Assembly: GCA_945872795.1 (NCBI GenBank)
Contig: CAMCAZ010000033.1
Span: forward strand, 1 to 41,615
Direction of reading: 5' to 3'
Origin: Chryseobacterium gleum
GTDB taxonomy: Bacteria > Bacteroidota > Bacteroidia > Flavobacteriales_F > PHOS-HE28
DNA: 41,615 bases
Shown: positions 8,075 to 17,578 of the stretch, piece by piece
How the letters are laid out: the number at the start of each line of letters is the position of its first letter
Position numbering within the stretch: position 1 is the first letter of the stretch
The notes under the pieces: generated by a model
Databases searched by the model: none
What the model was told of the DNA's origin: nothing
Seen by the model: the letters and a program-made list of their open reading frames with translations, nothing else
Translations under genes and position numbers: made by a program

Positions 8075-9862
8075 ATGCGCCCTTCAGTACGAATCGACCA
8101 CGGTCGTTTGTCCAGGGTCCTGAGCATGGTGGCACTTGTTGTCGGCCTGTTCGGTCATTCCGTGTCCAGGGCGGACCATTTTTCGGGAGCCAGCATCACC
8201 TATGCGTGGCAGTCACATCCAACGCTGACGAACCTGTACAAGATCAACCTTGACCTGTACTTGGATTGCGCCGGCTTCCCCATCACCCCCCAGAGCCTGT
8301 ATTTCTCCAACGCCTGCGGTGTGACATTCACCGTGAACAACCTGCAACCGGCGCTTGTGGGCGGGGTGCAGGAGGTCTCCCAATTATGCCCATCCCAGAC
8401 CGAGAACAGCTCCTGCCAGGGAGGCACCCTGCCCAGTTTCAGGAAATACCGGTTCGAGGTCACACTGAACCTTTCACCGTGCACATCGGGTCCCTGGAAG
8501 ATCGAGTGGTCCATCTGTTGCCGGAATACCATGGTGAACCTGGAGAACATACCCGGGACCTACGCCGTGGCAACGGTGCAGCACCGGGCCGGCGTTACGG
8601 ACCGTTCACCGGTGTTCGTGGACTCCGGCATCCCCTATGTGTGCATTGGTGAGCCTGTCTCGTACAACCCGGGTGCCACCGACCCGGACGGCAACCTGAT
8701 GTCCTTCGCATTGGTGCCCGCGCGGTTTAGCAGTTCCCTACCCCCAATCCCGAACCCGGTGACCTACTCTTCCGGTTTTTCGGGAACCTCACCCCTTCAG
8801 GGCATCAGCATCGTGGCAGGTACGGGCCAGCTGACCTTCACTCCGCAGCTTACCGGCAGGTATGTGGTAGTGATCGAAGTGACAACCTTCAACTCCTTCG
8901 GCGAGGTGATCGGCAAGGTGATGCGGGACCTGATGTTCGTGGTGATCGCCTGTGATGATAGTCCGCCATCCTCCTCGAACCTCACCAACCTTACCCCGGG
9001 GCTTCAATCAGGGCCGAACAGCGTGGGGGTGTGTGAAGGACAGAATTTCTGTGTTGACATGGTCTTCTCCGACGGCAATCCGAACGCGGTGATCGAAGTG
9101 ACCTCAAACGCCACGGCGCTACTGCCCGGTGCCGTCTTCACGGTCACCGGCACCAACCCGGCTGTGGCCCAACTTTGCTGGACCGGTTCGCCCGCGTCGT
9201 TACCCGCCAACGTGTTCATCCAAGGCGATGACGGAGCCTGCCCCATTCCGAACATCAACTCCCGATCGATCCTGGTCGGCGACTGCCTGAGCCCGCTGCC
9301 GATCACGCTTCTGGAACTGAAGGCGACACCGCACTCAGACCACGTACTTGTCGAGTGGGCGACAGCCAGCGAACGGGATAACGAACTGTTCACCGTAGAA
9401 CGGAGCCCTGATGGGGTGAACTTCTCCGCGATCGGCTCACTTCCGGGGGCAGGTGATTCGCAAAGCACACTGCACTACTCCCTTTCTGACAGGCAGCCCC
9501 TGCCCGGCCTTAGCTACTACAGGCTGCGACAGACCGATGACGACGGGACCAGCACCCTGAGCGATGTGGTGATCGCCAGCCGGAACACCTTGGGCCGCAC
9601 CACGGCCACCAAATTGGAGGATGGAAGCTGGTGGTTGGTCAGCGCCGATGAGCCCTTGGAATGGGAGGTACTGGACCTCATCGGTCGCACGGTGGAACAG
9701 GGGGCGGCGGAAAGTGGCAAGGGCCTGCTGCTGGACCTCAGCGGACAACCCGGCGGCATGTACCTATTGGTGTTGCGAACGCTCAACGGTCATGTAATGA
9801 GCTTGCGCCTGCCGGGGGCCAGTGCTTATGGTACTTCCGTTCAGGCGGCCGAATTACCTTGA
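8075..9862 (+). CDS. T9SS surface protein with a conserved Bacteroidota N-terminal domain
   Basis: The 595-residue product begins with an RR-containing leader and hydrophobic VLSMVALVVGLFGHSVSRA. ATG 8075 is preferred over 8000, which overlaps the promoter box. The N-terminal domain (HFSGASITYAW, LDLYLDCAGFP, CPSQTENSSCQGGTLP, WSICCRN) belongs to a family common in gliding Bacteroidota, in which the paired cysteines and the CCRN motif are conserved; its role is not known to me. Ig/PKD-like repeats follow. A fibronectin-III-like segment (VEWATASERDNELFTVERS ... YYRLRQTDDDG) then leads into a T9SS-type C-terminus (LLDLSGQPGGMYLLVLR). It is probably cell-surface exposed, possibly an adhesin; substrate or partner unknown. 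Confidence 0.85.
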   Translation: MRPSVRIDHGRLSRVLSMVALVVGLFGHSVSRADHFSGASITYAWQSHPTLTNLYKINLDLYLDCAGFPITPQSLYFSNACGVTFTVNNLQPALVGGVQEVSQLCPSQTENSSCQGGTLPSFRKYRFEVTLNLSPCTSGPWKIEWSICCRNTMVNLENIPGTYAVATVQHRAGVTDRSPVFVDSGIPYVCIGEPVSYNPGATDPDGNLMSFALVPARFSSSLPPIPNPVTYSSGFSGTSPLQGISIVAGTGQLTFTPQLTGRYVVVIEVTTFNSFGEVIGKVMRDLMFVVIACDDSPPSSSNLTNLTPGLQSGPNSVGVCEGQNFCVDMVFSDGNPNAVIEVTSNATALLPGAVFTVTGTNPAVAQLCWTGSPASLPANVFIQGDDGACPIPNINSRSILVGDCLSPLPITLLELKATPHSDHVLVEWATASERDNELFTVERSPDGVNFSAIGSLPGAGDSQSTLHYSLSDRQPLPGLSYYRLRQTDDDGTSTLSDVVIASRNTLGRTTATKLEDGSWWLVSADEPLEWEVLDLIGRTVEQGAAESGKGLLLDLSGQPGGMYLLVLRTLNGHVMSLRLPGASAYGTSVQAAELP

Positions 9863-9871
9863 ACCCTGACG

Positions 9872-9889
9872 GATCGCTGCTCAGCGATC
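9872..9889. terminator. Possible hairpin between convergent genes
   Basis: A seven-base-pair stem (GATCGCT/AGCGATC) with a four-base loop covers the 18 bases between the stop of the plus-strand gene at 9862 and the end of the minus-strand gene at 9881. It could serve both, but no clear T-tract is present. Confidence 0.35.
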
Positions 9890-11662
9890 ACCCTCCAGAC
9901 CGACCAACACCTTTCTGTCGTGCACACGTCCCTGCAGGTCCGTGACCTCGGCTTGGGCCTGTTCACTGCCGAAGTGGAGCACCCTGATCCGGTCGGCCGG
10001 TATGCCCCCGTCAACCAGGATACCACGGACCCGTTCAGCCCGTTGACGGGACAGTTGTTGGTTGGCCTCTGGATCACCTGCGCGATCGGCATAGCCCGTG
10101 AGGAGCAGTCGTTGGGTCGGGTTCGCCAGCAAGACGATCTGTATGGAATCGACCATGGTGCTCAGGTCACCCAGGGGTTCTGAACGGGCCACCTCAAACT
10201 GGAATGTGACACCTGGCCATGGTGTATCAGGTCCGGTCCAATGCGTGCTGTCCGCCAGCGATGGGGGCGGAACGCACGGGGTGATGCAGCCGGGCACACG
10301 GCCAATGCGCCACAGGGAAACGTCGTCCACGTAGTAGTAAGCGAAGGGTCCGCCGTTCACATCCGTCCGGAGGACCACCGTGCTATCATCCGGCAGGAAG
10401 TTCCCGATGAGCAGTGTCCGTGAGCAACCCGGTGCATCGAACTCCCCACAAAGTGTGATCCACCGATCCGTGTTGTCCATCAACTGACCGCTGGCGGATA
10501 CCCAACTGGAGACCGCGTCCAGCGGCCCTCTTCTGCGGTCCATGATGAAGGTGTCCACCAAAGCCAGACCGATGCGGTCCACCGCGTAGCCGTAGGATGC
10601 CTCGCGCCGTATCCGAAGGCTGAAGCGATAGGTGCCACAGGGATCCAGGGGGGCGCTGAGGTCGGTACGGATGAACTCCCGATTGTGTCGGTCCATCGCG
10701 GAATAGAGATAGATCCCTGCCTGTCCGTCCATCAGATCCGGCGTACCCCCACTGGCATTTCGCCATTGCGCCTGGGAGCCGGCCACGTTCGTTTCGAAGC
10801 CTGGATCAGGCACCAGTTCGGGCGCCCCACGAACACTGAAAATACTGTCGCAGCCCACCCCCGGGGTGAGGTAGTGAACGGGGCCATCCGGACCGAGCGG
10901 AGCAACAGAGACCATGTCCAGGAAATAGTAGGCCCGGTTCATCAAGGCACGCCGATAGGCCGATCGAGCTTTGTTGGGATCCAGATCAAGGTCCGCCATA
11001 CGTTTCATGTTCACGGACACGCCTTCCCCCTTGTTGCTGATGACCGCCTTGCGCGTGCTTCTTCCACAGGCCTGGAAGTTCCCGATCACCAGGTAGCGTT
11101 CGCCTCCCTTGGCGTGATAGATCCCTTCCACCTGCATCCATCCTGCAGTATCAGCCAGGTAGGCGCCCAACGGCTGTTCGATATCGGGCTTGTCCAACAG
11201 CCCCGTGATGCTTCCCTTGCGCGACCTGTCCGATGTGGAGAAACAGGCCCCGATGCGATCGGTGTAATACCCGCTCCGATCGGCCACGCTCACCCAGAAG
11301 GACACGCGGTACCGTTGGCCGTTGGTCAGTGGCTCCTGAAGCGGAAGTTGGATGAACTCCCGTTCATCGCACTCGTTGGAGGACGCCGTGAGCACCAGCC
11401 CCACATAGGCCGAGCCCACATGGGCTGTTTGATGACCCGACCAGTTGGACGGCACCCCGGTGGCCGTACCACACGCGTGGTAATACTCGGGTGAACCTCG
11501 CACGCTCCGAACATCGGAAATGGCCTTGAAGGACCGCTGGTCGACGACCGCCTTGGGACAGGCCCCATGCTGCTCGAAACTTCCGTTTATCACCAGCTCC
11601 TGCGCATCGGTGACAGGGGAAAGGCAGGCCATCATGAACGGCATGCCGATGCGCTGGAACAT
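9881..11662 (-). CDS. OmpA-domain protein with two lectin-like modules
   Basis: The 593-residue product has a short leader (MFQRIGMPFMMACLSP, probable cleavage near DAQ). Two similar N-terminal modules of about 200 residues follow. The first starts LVINGSFEQ and the second LVPDPGFETN, and each has a conserved pattern of FWVSVADRSGYYTDRIG / LRIRREASYGYAVDRIG and YLVIGNF / TLLIGNF. They resemble the carbohydrate-binding type beta-sandwich modules frequent in Flavobacteriales. The last ~100 residues are an OmpA/MotB peptidoglycan-binding domain (LLTGYADRAGDPEANQQLS, SRQRAERVRGILVDGGI). It is therefore probably periplasmic or outer-membrane and anchored to peptidoglycan. ATG 11662 is used; 11644 is an alternative. 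It is convergent with 8075-9862. Confidence 0.8.
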   Translation of the reverse strand: MFQRIGMPFMMACLSPVTDAQELVINGSFEQHGACPKAVVDQRSFKAISDVRSVRGSPEYYHACGTATGVPSNWSGHQTAHVGSAYVGLVLTASSNECDEREFIQLPLQEPLTNGQRYRVSFWVSVADRSGYYTDRIGACFSTSDRSRKGSITGLLDKPDIEQPLGAYLADTAGWMQVEGIYHAKGGERYLVIGNFQACGRSTRKAVISNKGEGVSVNMKRMADLDLDPNKARSAYRRALMNRAYYFLDMVSVAPLGPDGPVHYLTPGVGCDSIFSVRGAPELVPDPGFETNVAGSQAQWRNASGGTPDLMDGQAGIYLYSAMDRHNREFIRTDLSAPLDPCGTYRFSLRIRREASYGYAVDRIGLALVDTFIMDRRRGPLDAVSSWVSASGQLMDNTDRWITLCGEFDAPGCSRTLLIGNFLPDDSTVVLRTDVNGGPFAYYYVDDVSLWRIGRVPGCITPCVPPPSLADSTHWTGPDTPWPGVTFQFEVARSEPLGDLSTMVDSIQIVLLANPTQRLLLTGYADRAGDPEANQQLSRQRAERVRGILVDGGIPADRIRVLHFGSEQAQAEVTDLQGRVHDRKVLVGLEGDR

Positions 11663-11666
11663 GCGC

Positions 11667-11674
11667 TGAAGATA
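11667..11674 (-). promoter_or_regulatory. -7-like box of the OmpA-domain gene
   Basis: TATCTTCA on the minus strand lies four bases before the ATG at 11662, the same close spacing as at polA, trhO and ppk2. Confidence 0.35.
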
Positions 11675-11730
11675 GGCCCTTCACGTATGGGTGGAATAGT
11701 GGACCCTTTCGGCGATCTGTCAACGAACGA

Positions 11731-11760
11731 AGAAGCCCCCGCCGCACGGCAGGGGCTTCT
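11731..11760 (-). terminator. Terminator of the Omp28-like gene
   Basis: A nine-base-pair stem (AGAAGCCCC/GGGGCTTCT) lies 18 bases beyond the stop codon at 11779 and is followed on the minus strand by TCGTTCGTT. Confidence 0.65.
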
Positions 11761-11778
11761 CATCGATGATCGAGGTGA

Positions 11779-13854
11779 TCAGCGGACCACCTGGAAGGCA
11801 CGGGCGGTGCTGGAACCTTCCTCGGAGCGCAGCGCGTAACGGTACACACCTTCGCTAAGACCGATGATGCTCAGGTCTACGGAGGTCGTTCCGGCAGCGA
11901 CCGCGCGGGTCAATACCGTGCGACCGGTCAGGTCGAACACCTCCAGACGAGCGGCGGTGGCCAGGTCGTTGAACGGAATGGTGACGCGGTCCGATGCAGG
12001 CACCGGGAAGGCATTGCCCAGCGTGCCGTTGAAGTAGGCGTCGAACTCCTCCACGCTCACCGTGCCATAGAACCAGTCATGGCTCACTTGGATCATGGAA
12101 CGACCGACGGCCGCGTTGCTCATCTGCTCGGGTCCCACGCCGAAGTACACCACCTTGTACGTCCCATTGTCACAGCGCAGACCGCCGATCTTGTTCACGT
12201 TGGTGGTGTAGTGCAGCACGGCCACGGCGGGGGCGATCGGGGTGATCTCCTCCGGATAGGTGTTGTTGTTGAAGATGTTGGCGATCGTGCTGTTGGGTAC
12301 GCCGCCGAACACGGGATCGGCATCGAGGAAGTTCACTGAGCTGTTCGCAGTACTTCCATCGGCCACGTAGGTGGCGTGCATGTAGTCGGCGAAGAAGGCC
12401 TGGGTCGCCGGTGTGCCATAGCTGCCATCGACACCGCTTTGGTCCCAGCCGATGTCCTGACCGGCGAACATGACATCACCACCACCATCCATGTGCGCGA
12501 TCAGCACGGCCACTTCATCATCGGTGAGCGCCGGGAAGGTCCAGCTGATGTTCATGTACAGATTGAGGACACCGCTCAGTGCGCCGCTCTCCCCGAATCG
12601 GATGAACTTGTCCTTGGTGGTGGCGCCGAACGTGGTGTTGTTGGCCTGCTCCAGTCCGCTCACGTACAGGGCCTCCCAAGCCTCCGCTCCGGTGTGGGTC
12701 ACAATGAGGTCGGTAATGCCACTGATCACATTGAACTCCTGCTCAAGGACAGGTGCACCGGGGTTGCTGACGGACGCCACGGACAGCACATAACGACCAA
12801 TGCCAGGCGCGGCGTCAGGGGTGATGACCACGTTGATGGGCACTGAAGCATCGGCCAGCAGGGGCAGCGTCGTGGGGTTGGATGCTGCGGTACCGTTCAC
12901 CTGAAGATCGGCGCTCCAGGAAGCGGGTGCACCGAAGGCGGTGAGCGTCACCGTGTACTCCCCATCCTCTCCGAGCAGGTTCGAGAGCTCATTCCCGAAC
13001 ACGCTGGCCGTGCCATCCGTACCTGCGGCGAAGGCCGGTCCATCGGCGGTAAGCTCTCCCACCACCAGGGTCGTCCCTCCATCGGCACGCACCTCGCTGA
13101 CCTGATACACTTCGCTCCGGTCCTCGCTGACAAAGGCGACGACCTCACAATTGGCGATGTCCCACTCTTCCGGGACCGTGAATGAATAGGTGCGCAGGAC
13201 GGAAGTGCCCTGGGCCGTGGTGCCCACCGGATCACCCCAGGTATCGGTGACGTAAGCGCGGAGCACATGCATGTGGTCGTAATCCGTGTGGTTGCCAGCA
13301 GGGCCGTAATCGGTCTGTGGTCCAGTGATGTGGTTCTCCTTCAACAGCACGCTGATGAAGTCCTCACCGGCCGGGCTGTCAGCCGTGTAAAGCAGCTCCA
13401 CGGAGACCTGCAGCTCGCGGGTGGCCGCATCAAAGGAGCTGGCCATTCCCAGATTGACCGGGGAGGGAAGTTCCAGAACTTCCCCAACCGCACCTTCCCA
13501 AGCGCCACGCCCAAGGTCGTCCAGACCACCGAACACACGGCGGTTGATCACACCGGCCGGGTAGCCACTGATCGTGAAATAGGCGTCGATGGCCGTACCC
13601 GCCGTGGTGCGCAAGTCGGGCTCACCCGTATCGGGTGTGGCGAATGGCCCGGCATGAACGCCGACCACGGCGATCCGCGGACCATACTGGGCTTCCAGGG
13701 CATTGGCGATCACATGGCCCTCGGGGCAGTAACCACAGTGTATTCCGGTGAAATCCTCCAGGAGAACGGTCCGGTTCTGTGGCGAGGTGGACACCAAGGA
13801 CTGGCCCAGGGCCAGAAGCGGTGTGAAAGCGAACAGCGTCAAAAATTTCTTCAT
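11779..13854 (-). CDS. Omp28-like T9SS type A sorting-domain protein
   Basis: This 691-residue secreted protein starts with signal peptide MKKFLTLFAFTPLLALGQ; ATG 13854 is chosen over 13911 for that reason. Residues 28-150 are an Omp28-like thioredoxin fold (TVLLEDFTGIHCGYCPEGH, CxxC at 40-43, later VGVHAGPF and SGYPAGVINRR). A beta-sandwich region follows, then a segment with an Ig-like start and an alpha/beta part (VAVLIAHMDGGGDVMFAGQDIGW) that resembles a glutamine-amidotransferase-like fold; this last point is tentative. The protein ends in a T9SS type A sorting domain (AFPVPASDRVTIPF to STARAFQVVR). The CxxC pair suggests redox activity or simply a disulphide; family members are mostly uncharacterised. 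Confidence 0.88.
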   Translation of the reverse strand: MKKFLTLFAFTPLLALGQSLVSTSPQNRTVLLEDFTGIHCGYCPEGHVIANALEAQYGPRIAVVGVHAGPFATPDTGEPDLRTTAGTAIDAYFTISGYPAGVINRRVFGGLDDLGRGAWEGAVGEVLELPSPVNLGMASSFDAATRELQVSVELLYTADSPAGEDFISVLLKENHITGPQTDYGPAGNHTDYDHMHVLRAYVTDTWGDPVGTTAQGTSVLRTYSFTVPEEWDIANCEVVAFVSEDRSEVYQVSEVRADGGTTLVVGELTADGPAFAAGTDGTASVFGNELSNLLGEDGEYTVTLTAFGAPASWSADLQVNGTAASNPTTLPLLADASVPINVVITPDAAPGIGRYVLSVASVSNPGAPVLEQEFNVISGITDLIVTHTGAEAWEALYVSGLEQANNTTFGATTKDKFIRFGESGALSGVLNLYMNISWTFPALTDDEVAVLIAHMDGGGDVMFAGQDIGWDQSGVDGSYGTPATQAFFADYMHATYVADGSTANSSVNFLDADPVFGGVPNSTIANIFNNNTYPEEITPIAPAVAVLHYTTNVNKIGGLRCDNGTYKVVYFGVGPEQMSNAAVGRSMIQVSHDWFYGTVSVEEFDAYFNGTLGNAFPVPASDRVTIPFNDLATAARLEVFDLTGRTVLTRAVAAGTTSVDLSIIGLSEGVYRYALRSEEGSSTARAFQVVR

Positions 13855-13875
13855 GGTCCGGTGAATTGGTGAGCG

Positions 13876-13883
13876 TGAAGCTA
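13876..13883 (-). promoter_or_regulatory. Possible -7 box of the Omp28-like gene
   Basis: TAGCTTCA on the minus strand lies 21 bases before ATG 13854. It matches the TAnnTT core only. Confidence 0.25.
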
Positions 13884-13973
13884 CGGGATGCCGGTCGGGA
13901 CCCATGCCCATGAATCAACCTCGCTTGGAGTGCTGAGGAAATGCCCTTGCCACGGCAGATCCTTGGCGTATGA

Positions 13974-15011
13974 TCAGCGTTCCTGCCAGACCACCTCTAG
14001 GACCGTGCGCCCCACGGCACGCAGCGTCTCCCGGTCGATCACCGAGAGGTTATCGTCGTGGGTATGCCAATAGGGACCAAAGGCCTGGGTCTGCGGGTCA
14101 TATTGGATGATGTCGATGCTGGGGATCCGCAGCTTCCTGTTGATCGGCACGTGGTCATCGATCCCCACGAAGTACTTGGTCTCCTGGATGAAGCGGTCAC
14201 CGTGCCCGATGGCTGCGGCCGTGCGCCACACCTTCGCCACCACGGCGGGTGCATACTGCATGCTCAGGGCTTCACGGTAGAAGACCGCATCGCGCGCACC
14301 GACCATGTCCAGAAGGATGCCGAAGCGTGCGGTATAGCCCGGAACGTGGGGGTCCTTGGCAAAGTATTGGGCGCCCAGTGCCCAGGTGTCGATGCTGCGT
14401 TCATCGCCCATGGCTCCGCTGGGTTGGCCATAGTCCTCCACATCGGTGAGGAGGATATCGACCCCTGGTCCATGCTCCTTGGCAGCAAGGTTCCGGGCGA
14501 TCTCCATCAGGACACCGACACCGCTCGCACCGTCATTGGCACCATCGATGGGCTCACCCTTGCGCTCATCATCCTTGTCGGCGAAGGGCCGCGTATCCCA
14601 GTGTGCGAACAGGAGGATGCGCTCCTTCTCTTCGGGGTTGAAACGCGCGATGATGTTGCGCAGGGGGATCTTCTGGCCGGTGTAGATGGTGACGGTGCCG
14701 GTCTGTTCGATCACCTCCGCACCATAGGACTTGAAGCGGGCGACGAGGGTATCACCACAGGCCTTGTGGGCAGCACTGCCGGGAACGCGAGGCCCGAAAC
14801 CCACCTGCATGGCGACGAAGGCATAGGCGCTATCCCCATTGAACACCGGCGTGGGCGGAAGTGCGGGCAGTGCCGGTTTCGGCACCGTGGTGATGGTCGG
14901 CTCATCGGGAGTGCAGCGCGTCAGCAGCGCCGAAATCACCATCAAAGCGGCCCATGCGGAACGGCGGCCGATCCGCGAACGCCCCATCATGCCCTTCACG
15001 CGCGTTCCCAT
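13974..15011 (-). CDS. M28-family zinc hydrolase, glutaminyl-cyclase-like
   Basis: The 345-residue protein is exported: a basic, RR-containing start and hydrophobic AWAALMVISALL precede a cysteine that may be a non-canonical lipobox. The catalytic domain has the M28 zinc ligands in order: FAHWDTRPF (H137, D139), DGANDGASG (D160), DVEDYG (E192-D193), GIDDHVPIN and FGPYWHTHDDN. The DVEDYG and late DDH motifs are those of the glutaminyl-peptide cyclotransferase branch of M28, so it either cyclises N-terminal glutamine of exported proteins or is an aminopeptidase. Pyroglutamate formation on signal-peptide-cleaved proteins is common in Bacteroidota. Its start overlaps the end of cysS by 16 bases; ATGs at 14990 and 14987 are alternatives just after the cysS stop. 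Probably cotranscribed with cysS. Confidence 0.88.
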   Translation of the reverse strand: MGTRVKGMMGRSRIGRRSAWAALMVISALLTRCTPDEPTITTVPKPALPALPPTPVFNGDSAYAFVAMQVGFGPRVPGSAAHKACGDTLVARFKSYGAEVIEQTGTVTIYTGQKIPLRNIIARFNPEEKERILLFAHWDTRPFADKDDERKGEPIDGANDGASGVGVLMEIARNLAAKEHGPGVDILLTDVEDYGQPSGAMGDERSIDTWALGAQYFAKDPHVPGYTARFGILLDMVGARDAVFYREALSMQYAPAVVAKVWRTAAAIGHGDRFIQETKYFVGIDDHVPINRKLRIPSIDIIQYDPQTQAFGPYWHTHDDNLSVIDRETLRAVGRTVLEVVWQER

Positions 15012-16477
15012 GTCGTACCCTCTTTGGTATCCTTCAGTGTGATGCCCAGTGCGGCCAATTGATCACGGACCTTGTCGCTCGCAGCGAAATCCTTGCGCGC
15101 CTTGGCCTCCGCACGCATGCGGATGAACTCCTGCACCAGTCCGTCCAGGGCGGTATCGTCGGCATGGGCGGCCTCTTCGCGTTTCAGGCCGAGCACATTG
15201 AACACCATGTCCTGGAACAGGGAACGCAGACCCTCGATCCCCTCAGCGTTGATGGCCAGCTTGCCGTCCTTCGCGGAATTGATCATCCGGACACCCTCGA
15301 ACAGTTCGGCGATCATCACCGGGGTGTTCAGGTCATCGTTCATCGCTGCGTAGCACCGTTGGGTGAGCGCAGCCGTTCCGGCGTCGTCAGAGCCGGACGG
15401 CTTCAGCTTCTCGATCGTGGCGAGCGCGGCCATCAGACGCTCCAGGCCCTTTTCCGCTGCCTGCATGGCCGCATTGCTGAAGTCGAGCGTGCTGGCGTAG
15501 TGGCACTGCAGCATGAAGAAGCGCACGGTCATGGCGCTGTAACCCTTCTCCAGCAGCTTGTGGTTCCCGGTCAGCAGTTCCTCCGGGGTGAAGCCGTTGC
15601 CCTCGCTCTTGGCCATCTTGCGGCCGTTCACGGTGAGCATGTTGCCGTGCATCCAGTAGCGGACCGGGGCGATGCCGTCCGCAGCCACGCTCTGTGCGAT
15701 CTCGCACTCGTGGTGGGGGAACTTCAGGTCCATGCCACCGCCGTGGATATCGAAGGTCTGTCCGAGGTACTTGGTGCTCATGGCCGAGCATTCCAGGTGC
15801 CAGCCGGGAAAGCCTTCGCCCCAGGGACTGGGCCATTTCATCAGGTGGATGGGGTCGGCCTTCTTCCAGATGGCAAAATCCAGCGGACTGCGCTTCTCCT
15901 CCATCCCCTCGGTGTCGCGCGTGTTGGCCACCAGCTCATCGATCTTGCGACCGCTGAGCTCGCCATAAGCATGGCCTGCAGCGAACTTGGGCACATCGAA
16001 ATACACGCTGCCATTGGCCTCGTAACCGTAGCCGGAGGCGATGATGCGCTTCACCATCTCGATCTGTTCGATCAGGTGTCCCGTGGCCGTGGGCTCGATG
16101 CTGGGCGGCAGGATGTTGAACAACCGCATCACATCATGGAACCCGTTCGTGTACTTCTGCACGATCTCCATGGGCTCCAGCTGCTCGAGCCGTGCGCGCT
16201 TGGCGATCTTGTCCTCCCCCTCATCGATATCGTCCACGAGGTGGCCCACGTCCGTGATGTTGCGCACGTAGCGCACCGTGTACCCGAGGCGGGTGAGCCA
16301 CCGGAACAGGATGTCGAACGTGAGGAAGCTGCGCACATTCCCCAGATGCACATCGCTGTACACCGTGGGGCCACAGACATAGAGCCCCACATGTGGCGGA
16401 CGAAGGGGGATGAACTCCTCCTTCTTCCGGGTCAGGGTATTGGTGATGTGGAAGGGGCCTTTGCGCAGGTCTGACAT
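14996..16477 (-). CDS. cysS: Cysteine--tRNA ligase
   Basis: This class I aminoacyl-tRNA synthetase charges tRNA-Cys. It has 493 residues, normal for the family. The zinc/active-site start [19 protein letters not shown] carries C35 and the HIGH-type motif HLGN (44-47). Further zinc ligands lie in WHLECSAMS and HHECEIAQ. The KMSKS loop appears as KMAKSEGN at about 286. The C-terminal DALR-type helical domain ends with an ATTWERA-like tail typical of CysS (KEGTTWERA). A TACCTTCG box on the minus strand about 18 bases before the start is a likely promoter. The M28 hydrolase gene overlaps its 3' end. Confidence 0.97.
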   Translation of the reverse strand: MSDLRKGPFHITNTLTRKKEEFIPLRPPHVGLYVCGPTVYSDVHLGNVRSFLTFDILFRWLTRLGYTVRYVRNITDVGHLVDDIDEGEDKIAKRARLEQLEPMEIVQKYTNGFHDVMRLFNILPPSIEPTATGHLIEQIEMVKRIIASGYGYEANGSVYFDVPKFAAGHAYGELSGRKIDELVANTRDTEGMEEKRSPLDFAIWKKADPIHLMKWPSPWGEGFPGWHLECSAMSTKYLGQTFDIHGGGMDLKFPHHECEIAQSVAADGIAPVRYWMHGNMLTVNGRKMAKSEGNGFTPEELLTGNHKLLEKGYSAMTVRFFMLQCHYASTLDFSNAAMQAAEKGLERLMAALATIEKLKPSGSDDAGTAALTQRCYAAMNDDLNTPVMIAELFEGVRMINSAKDGKLAINAEGIEGLRSLFQDMVFNVLGLKREEAAHADDTALDGLVQEFIRMRAEAKARKDFAASDKVRDQLAALGITLKDTKEGTTWERA

Positions 16478-16495
16478 GGCGATCGGGAACGCCTG

Positions 16496-16503
16496 CGAAG
16501 GTA
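16496..16503 (-). promoter_or_regulatory. Probable -7 box of cysS
   Basis: TACCTTCG on the minus strand matches TAnnTTTG with one change and ends 18 bases before the cysS ATG. Confidence 0.35.
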
Positions 16504-16551
16504 GCGGGCCGTGCCCACACCCCTGCGCGGCCTCCGCGCGCGGTGATCAGG

Positions 16552-17451
16552 TCACTGCCGGTCCTCGTCCGTGATCACGGCATCACCGGCATAGCGCCCA
16601 TCCTTGTAGATCTCGATGCGGGTCAGGATGCCGTTCGCATCGTAGGTGTAGCGTTTACCATCGGAGAGCTTTCCGTTCTGGAACTCACCCTGTTGCGAAA
16701 TGCGCAACTGGCGGTCATAGAGCGTGTTGTAGCCGTTCTCGCGGAAGGCCACGGCGTTGGTGGTCTCTGCGGCGGTCACCACCGGTGCGGCCGGGGCCTT
16801 GGGGTCCACCTTCACATCCTCCGCCGTGGGCACCGAGCGGATGTACTTGCTGTTCGCCGCGTTGATGACCCCATCATTGAACTGGGCCACCTGCTGCAAT
16901 TGGCCGTCGGCGGTATACCGTTTCAGGGTTCCATCTTCGCGGCCCTCCTCCACGGACACCTGCACGGCAAGCTGCCCGTTCTCATGGAAGTACTTCTGTT
17001 CCCCATCACGGACACCGTGGGCGTTGAACACAAAATCCTGCGCCAACTTCCCATTGGCATGGTACCGCTGGAACGTTCCCGTGTTCCGGTCGAGGTCCCA
17101 GCTGCCTTGCTCCTCCACCTTTCCATTGGGGTAATACGTCTTGTACTCCCCGCGGGGCCTCCCGAACTGGTAGGTGATCTCGCTCATCACGGTGCCGTTG
17201 GGCCAGTAGCGCCGCCAGATGCCCACGCGTTTGCTGTTGGCATAGCGCCCCTCCTCCACCAAGGCCCCGTTCGGGTATCCGGGCTTCTCGGTGGCGGGTG
17301 CCACGAACTTCCAATATCCTTGTTTGCGTCCCATCTCATCCACTCGGTTGAGCGTATCCTGGGCGCTGTTGGCCTGCGCAAAGGAGGAACCCACCGTGAG
17401 CGAGAGACAGAGCCCGACGGTGGCAAGGACGAGGTTAGAAAAGCGTTCCAT
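16552..17451 (-). CDS. Secreted MORN/YwqK-like repeat protein
   Basis: The 299-residue product has a signal peptide (NLVLATVGLCLSLTVGSSFAQ). ATG 17451 is preferred over 17541 because it places that peptide at the N-terminus. It is built of about seven tandem repeats of the MORN-variant type seen in YwqK: KQGYWKF, YPNGALVEEGRY, YWPNGTVMSE, YYPNGKVEEQGSW, YHANGKLAQDF, YFHENGQLAVQ, RYTADGQLQQV. Each is about 22-24 residues with a G-x-W/Y...NG core. Such repeats form an elongated beta-sheet. The name 'YwqK-family antitoxin' used for relatives in databases is not supported here, since no toxin gene is adjacent and the protein is exported. Function unknown, perhaps surface or envelope related. Confidence 0.85.
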   Translation of the reverse strand: MERFSNLVLATVGLCLSLTVGSSFAQANSAQDTLNRVDEMGRKQGYWKFVAPATEKPGYPNGALVEEGRYANSKRVGIWRRYWPNGTVMSEITYQFGRPRGEYKTYYPNGKVEEQGSWDLDRNTGTFQRYHANGKLAQDFVFNAHGVRDGEQKYFHENGQLAVQVSVEEGREDGTLKRYTADGQLQQVAQFNDGVINAANSKYIRSVPTAEDVKVDPKAPAAPVVTAAETTNAVAFRENGYNTLYDRQLRISQQGEFQNGKLSDGKRYTYDANGILTRIEIYKDGRYAGDAVITDEDRQ

Positions 17452-17578
17452 GGCGCAGTGATCGATCGGTGATCCGCACGCGATACGGGAAGCCGGACGA
17501 AAAGGTTCCGCAGATCCCGTCCGGGCAGGCCATCGTGGCACTGGTGGCGCTCCCTGGCCGCAGGGGGCCGCACCAGGA

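Noticed and set aside
16552-17451. YwqK-type antitoxin of a toxin-antitoxin pair
   Set aside because: The protein has a signal peptide and no toxin gene is next to it; the name reflects only the repeat type.
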